From Echinicola strongylocentroti (GTDB taxonomy: Bacteria; Bacteroidota; Bacteroidia; Cytophagales; Cyclobacteriaceae): a stretch of 64,000 nt of DNA. Under the pieces are notes generated by a model that was not told the origin of the DNA, did no database searches, and saw only the letters and a list, made by a program, of their open reading frames with translations. How positions within the stretch are numbered: position 1 is the stretch's first letter; the number at the start of each line of letters is the position of its first letter. This document shows, piece after piece, positions 62,803-64,000 of the stretch. A program made the translations under genes and the position numbers. The stretch is taken from NCBI RefSeq assembly GCF_003260975.1, contig NZ_CP030041.1, positions 2,899,001 through 2,963,000 on the forward strand, in the 5' to 3' direction.

Positions 62803-64000
62803 ATGCGATTTTTAAAGTTGCTGGTATCAAGCAAGTTCATGCTTCTTTTACTGCTTACTTTTGCCACCGCCATGGCAGTGGCCACATTTATGGAAAATGA
62901 CTTTGGTACGGCGGTAGCCTGGGCCGTTATCTACGAATCGTGGTGGTTTGAAATGGTCATGGTCCTGCTCGCCGTCAACTTCATCGCCAATATCAAAAGG
63001 TATGGTTTGTTTAGCCGTCAAAAATGGCCTATCGGACTATTTCATGTGGCCTTTATTGTGGTGATCATTGGTGCGGGCATTACCCGGTATTTTAGCCATA
63101 CGGGCACCATTCATATCCGAGAAGGGCAAGCCCAAAATGTTTACTATACCCAAGAAAAATACTTACAGGTACAACAAAACGATCCGAACAATTCACTGCA
63201 TTTTCAAAAACCCTTCAAGCTCACCAGTCAAACATTCCGCCCACAAGAAGTAGCTTTGCCCAATAGCGATGGCCTGAAAATCCGGATCAGCGATTTTATT
63301 CCTCACGGCCGTCCAACATTTCAAAAAGGAGAGGAGGATTACCTGGACATTGCCCTCACCCTAGGCGAAGGCCGAGAAGATATCATCTTGCCCATCGGCA
63401 AAAGCCTCCCCATGAAGGAGCTTCACCTGGCCACCCAACCACAAGCAGCCCACCCCATCAAAATCTATAAAGGTGACAGCAGCTGGATGATCAGCACTGA
63501 TGTGCACCTCCAAGTCATGCAGATGAGCAACCAAAACCTAGGCGTCCTCCATGCTGGGGAAACCAAGCCCCTTAAGCTGCGGAGTCTCTACCAATGGGAA
63601 AATGGCGCTTTCCTCATCAAGGCTACACATGAAGACAGCCAACTGGCCTATAGGGAAGAAAAAGATCCGAAACTGGCCGAGCAGCTCCCCGATGTGGTGA
63701 CCTTAGAAGTACTGGACAAAACCGGAAATCTCCTCCAAAAGAACCACGTACAACTGGTAAAGCTTAACCCCACATGGAACCACTTCACTTATCAAGGTAA
63801 AAACTACCAATTTACCTACGGACCTAAAGCCCAGCAGTTGCCTTTTTCTTTGTACTTGAAGCACTTTGATATGCAACGCTATCCTGGTAGCCAGAGCCCC
63901 TCCAGCTATGCCAGTGAGCTAATTGTGGAAGATGGGCAGCAATCCTTTGATTTTAGGATATATATGAACAATGTACTCGATCACGGTGGCTACCGCTTCT
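62803..64000 (+). CDS. Cytochrome c biogenesis protein (ResB/CcsA fusion), cut by window edge
   Basis: At least 399 residues from ATG 62803, still open at the right edge. Three or four membrane segments occur in the first 100 residues (LVSSKFMLLLLLTFATAMAV, VIYESWWFEMVMVLLAVNFI, WPIGLFHVAFIVVIIGAGIT), followed by a long soluble domain, the ResB (Ccs1) pattern. In Bacteroidota this is usually fused to CcsA, and then follows nrfHA to deliver and attach heme to it. The CcsA half would lie beyond the window. Confidence 0.88.
   Translation, partial: MRFLKLLVSSKFMLLLLLTFATAMAVATFMENDFGTAVAWAVIYESWWFEMVMVLLAVNFIANIKRYGLFSRQKWPIGLFHVAFIVVIIGAGITRYFSHTGTIHIREGQAQNVYYTQEKYLQVQQNDPNNSLHFQKPFKLTSQTFRPQEVALPNSDGLKIRISDFIPHGRPTFQKGEEDYLDIALTLGEGREDIILPIGKSLPMKELHLATQPQAAHPIKIYKGDSSWMISTDVHLQVMQMSNQNLGVLHAGETKPLKLRSLYQWENGAFLIKATHEDSQLAYREEKDPKLAEQLPDVVTLEVLDKTGNLLQKNHVQLVKLNPTWNHFTYQGKNYQFTYGPKAQQLPFSLYLKHFDMQRYPGSQSPSSYASELIVEDGQQSFDFRIYMNNVLDHGGYRF

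Overview
The window comes from a member of the Bacteroidota, most likely a marine Cyclobacteriaceae of the Echinicola/Algoriphagus type. This is inferred from type IX secretion C-terminal domains, FGly sulfatases, an NrfHA plus fused ResB/CcsA respiration locus, few Shine-Dalgarno sequences, and promoters of the Bacteroidota form TTG-N19-TAnnTTTG. No 16S gene is present, so the genus is a guess. Base composition is moderate in genes and AT-rich between them.

Layout. 0-3.3 kb: ileS, cut by the left edge. 3.6-7.6 kb: LOG-family nucleotide hydrolase, then a DUF839/PhoX-like lipoprotein and a di-heme peroxidase as a tight pair. 7.6-8.2 kb: a block of intergenic repeats. 8.2-13.2 kb: operon DUF4382-ribD-fRMsr, then a 2OG-Fe(II) oxygenase with a chromate transporter. 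13.3-18.5 kb: lipoprotein, recO, tdk, ferredoxin, conserved unknown, sulfatase. 18.5-23.9 kb: complete rod-shape operon mreB-mreC-mreD-mrdA-rodA. 24.2-25.1 kb: a RAYT (REP-associated tyrosine transposase) gene between two copies of a four-hairpin cluster. 25.2-28.4 kb: purH, purN, UbiA-family prenyltransferase.

28.4-35.6 kb is an accessory region. It holds an intact auto-inhibited Fic protein, remnants that look like a HigB/HigA toxin-antitoxin pair, a second Fic gene lacking its catalytic core, a MITE-like element, an SDR with a Crp/Fnr regulator sharing a palindromic site, and an intact IS21-family element with a 5-bp target duplication. It is followed by the initiator tRNA gene with promoter and terminator, then era, der, a small acidic lipoprotein and a SprT-like protease. 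39-42.7 kb: two type IX-secreted surface proteins with paralogous C-termini. 43.3-51.1 kb: nitroreductase/HxlR pair, peroxiredoxin, hybrid-less histidine kinase, ion channel, LuxR and ArsR regulators, and a cluster of three DnaA boxes. 51.3-52.9 kb: purE-purK. 53-60.4 kb: MutS-like ATPase, outer-membrane barrel and sulfatase, bracketed by the same families of intergenic repeats. 60.6-64 kb: nrfH-nrfA and the start of a cytochrome c assembly protein, cut by the right edge.

The most unusual material lies between genes. At least five families of dispersed or tandem palindromic repeats occur in this one window: a 165-bp MITE-like element with 17-bp inverted ends (three copies plus one solo end), a roughly 290-bp structured element (two copies), a 126-bp hairpin element (two copies), a 215-bp tandem array, and the RAYT-linked hairpins. 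Several can be checked for RNA or mobile-element function.
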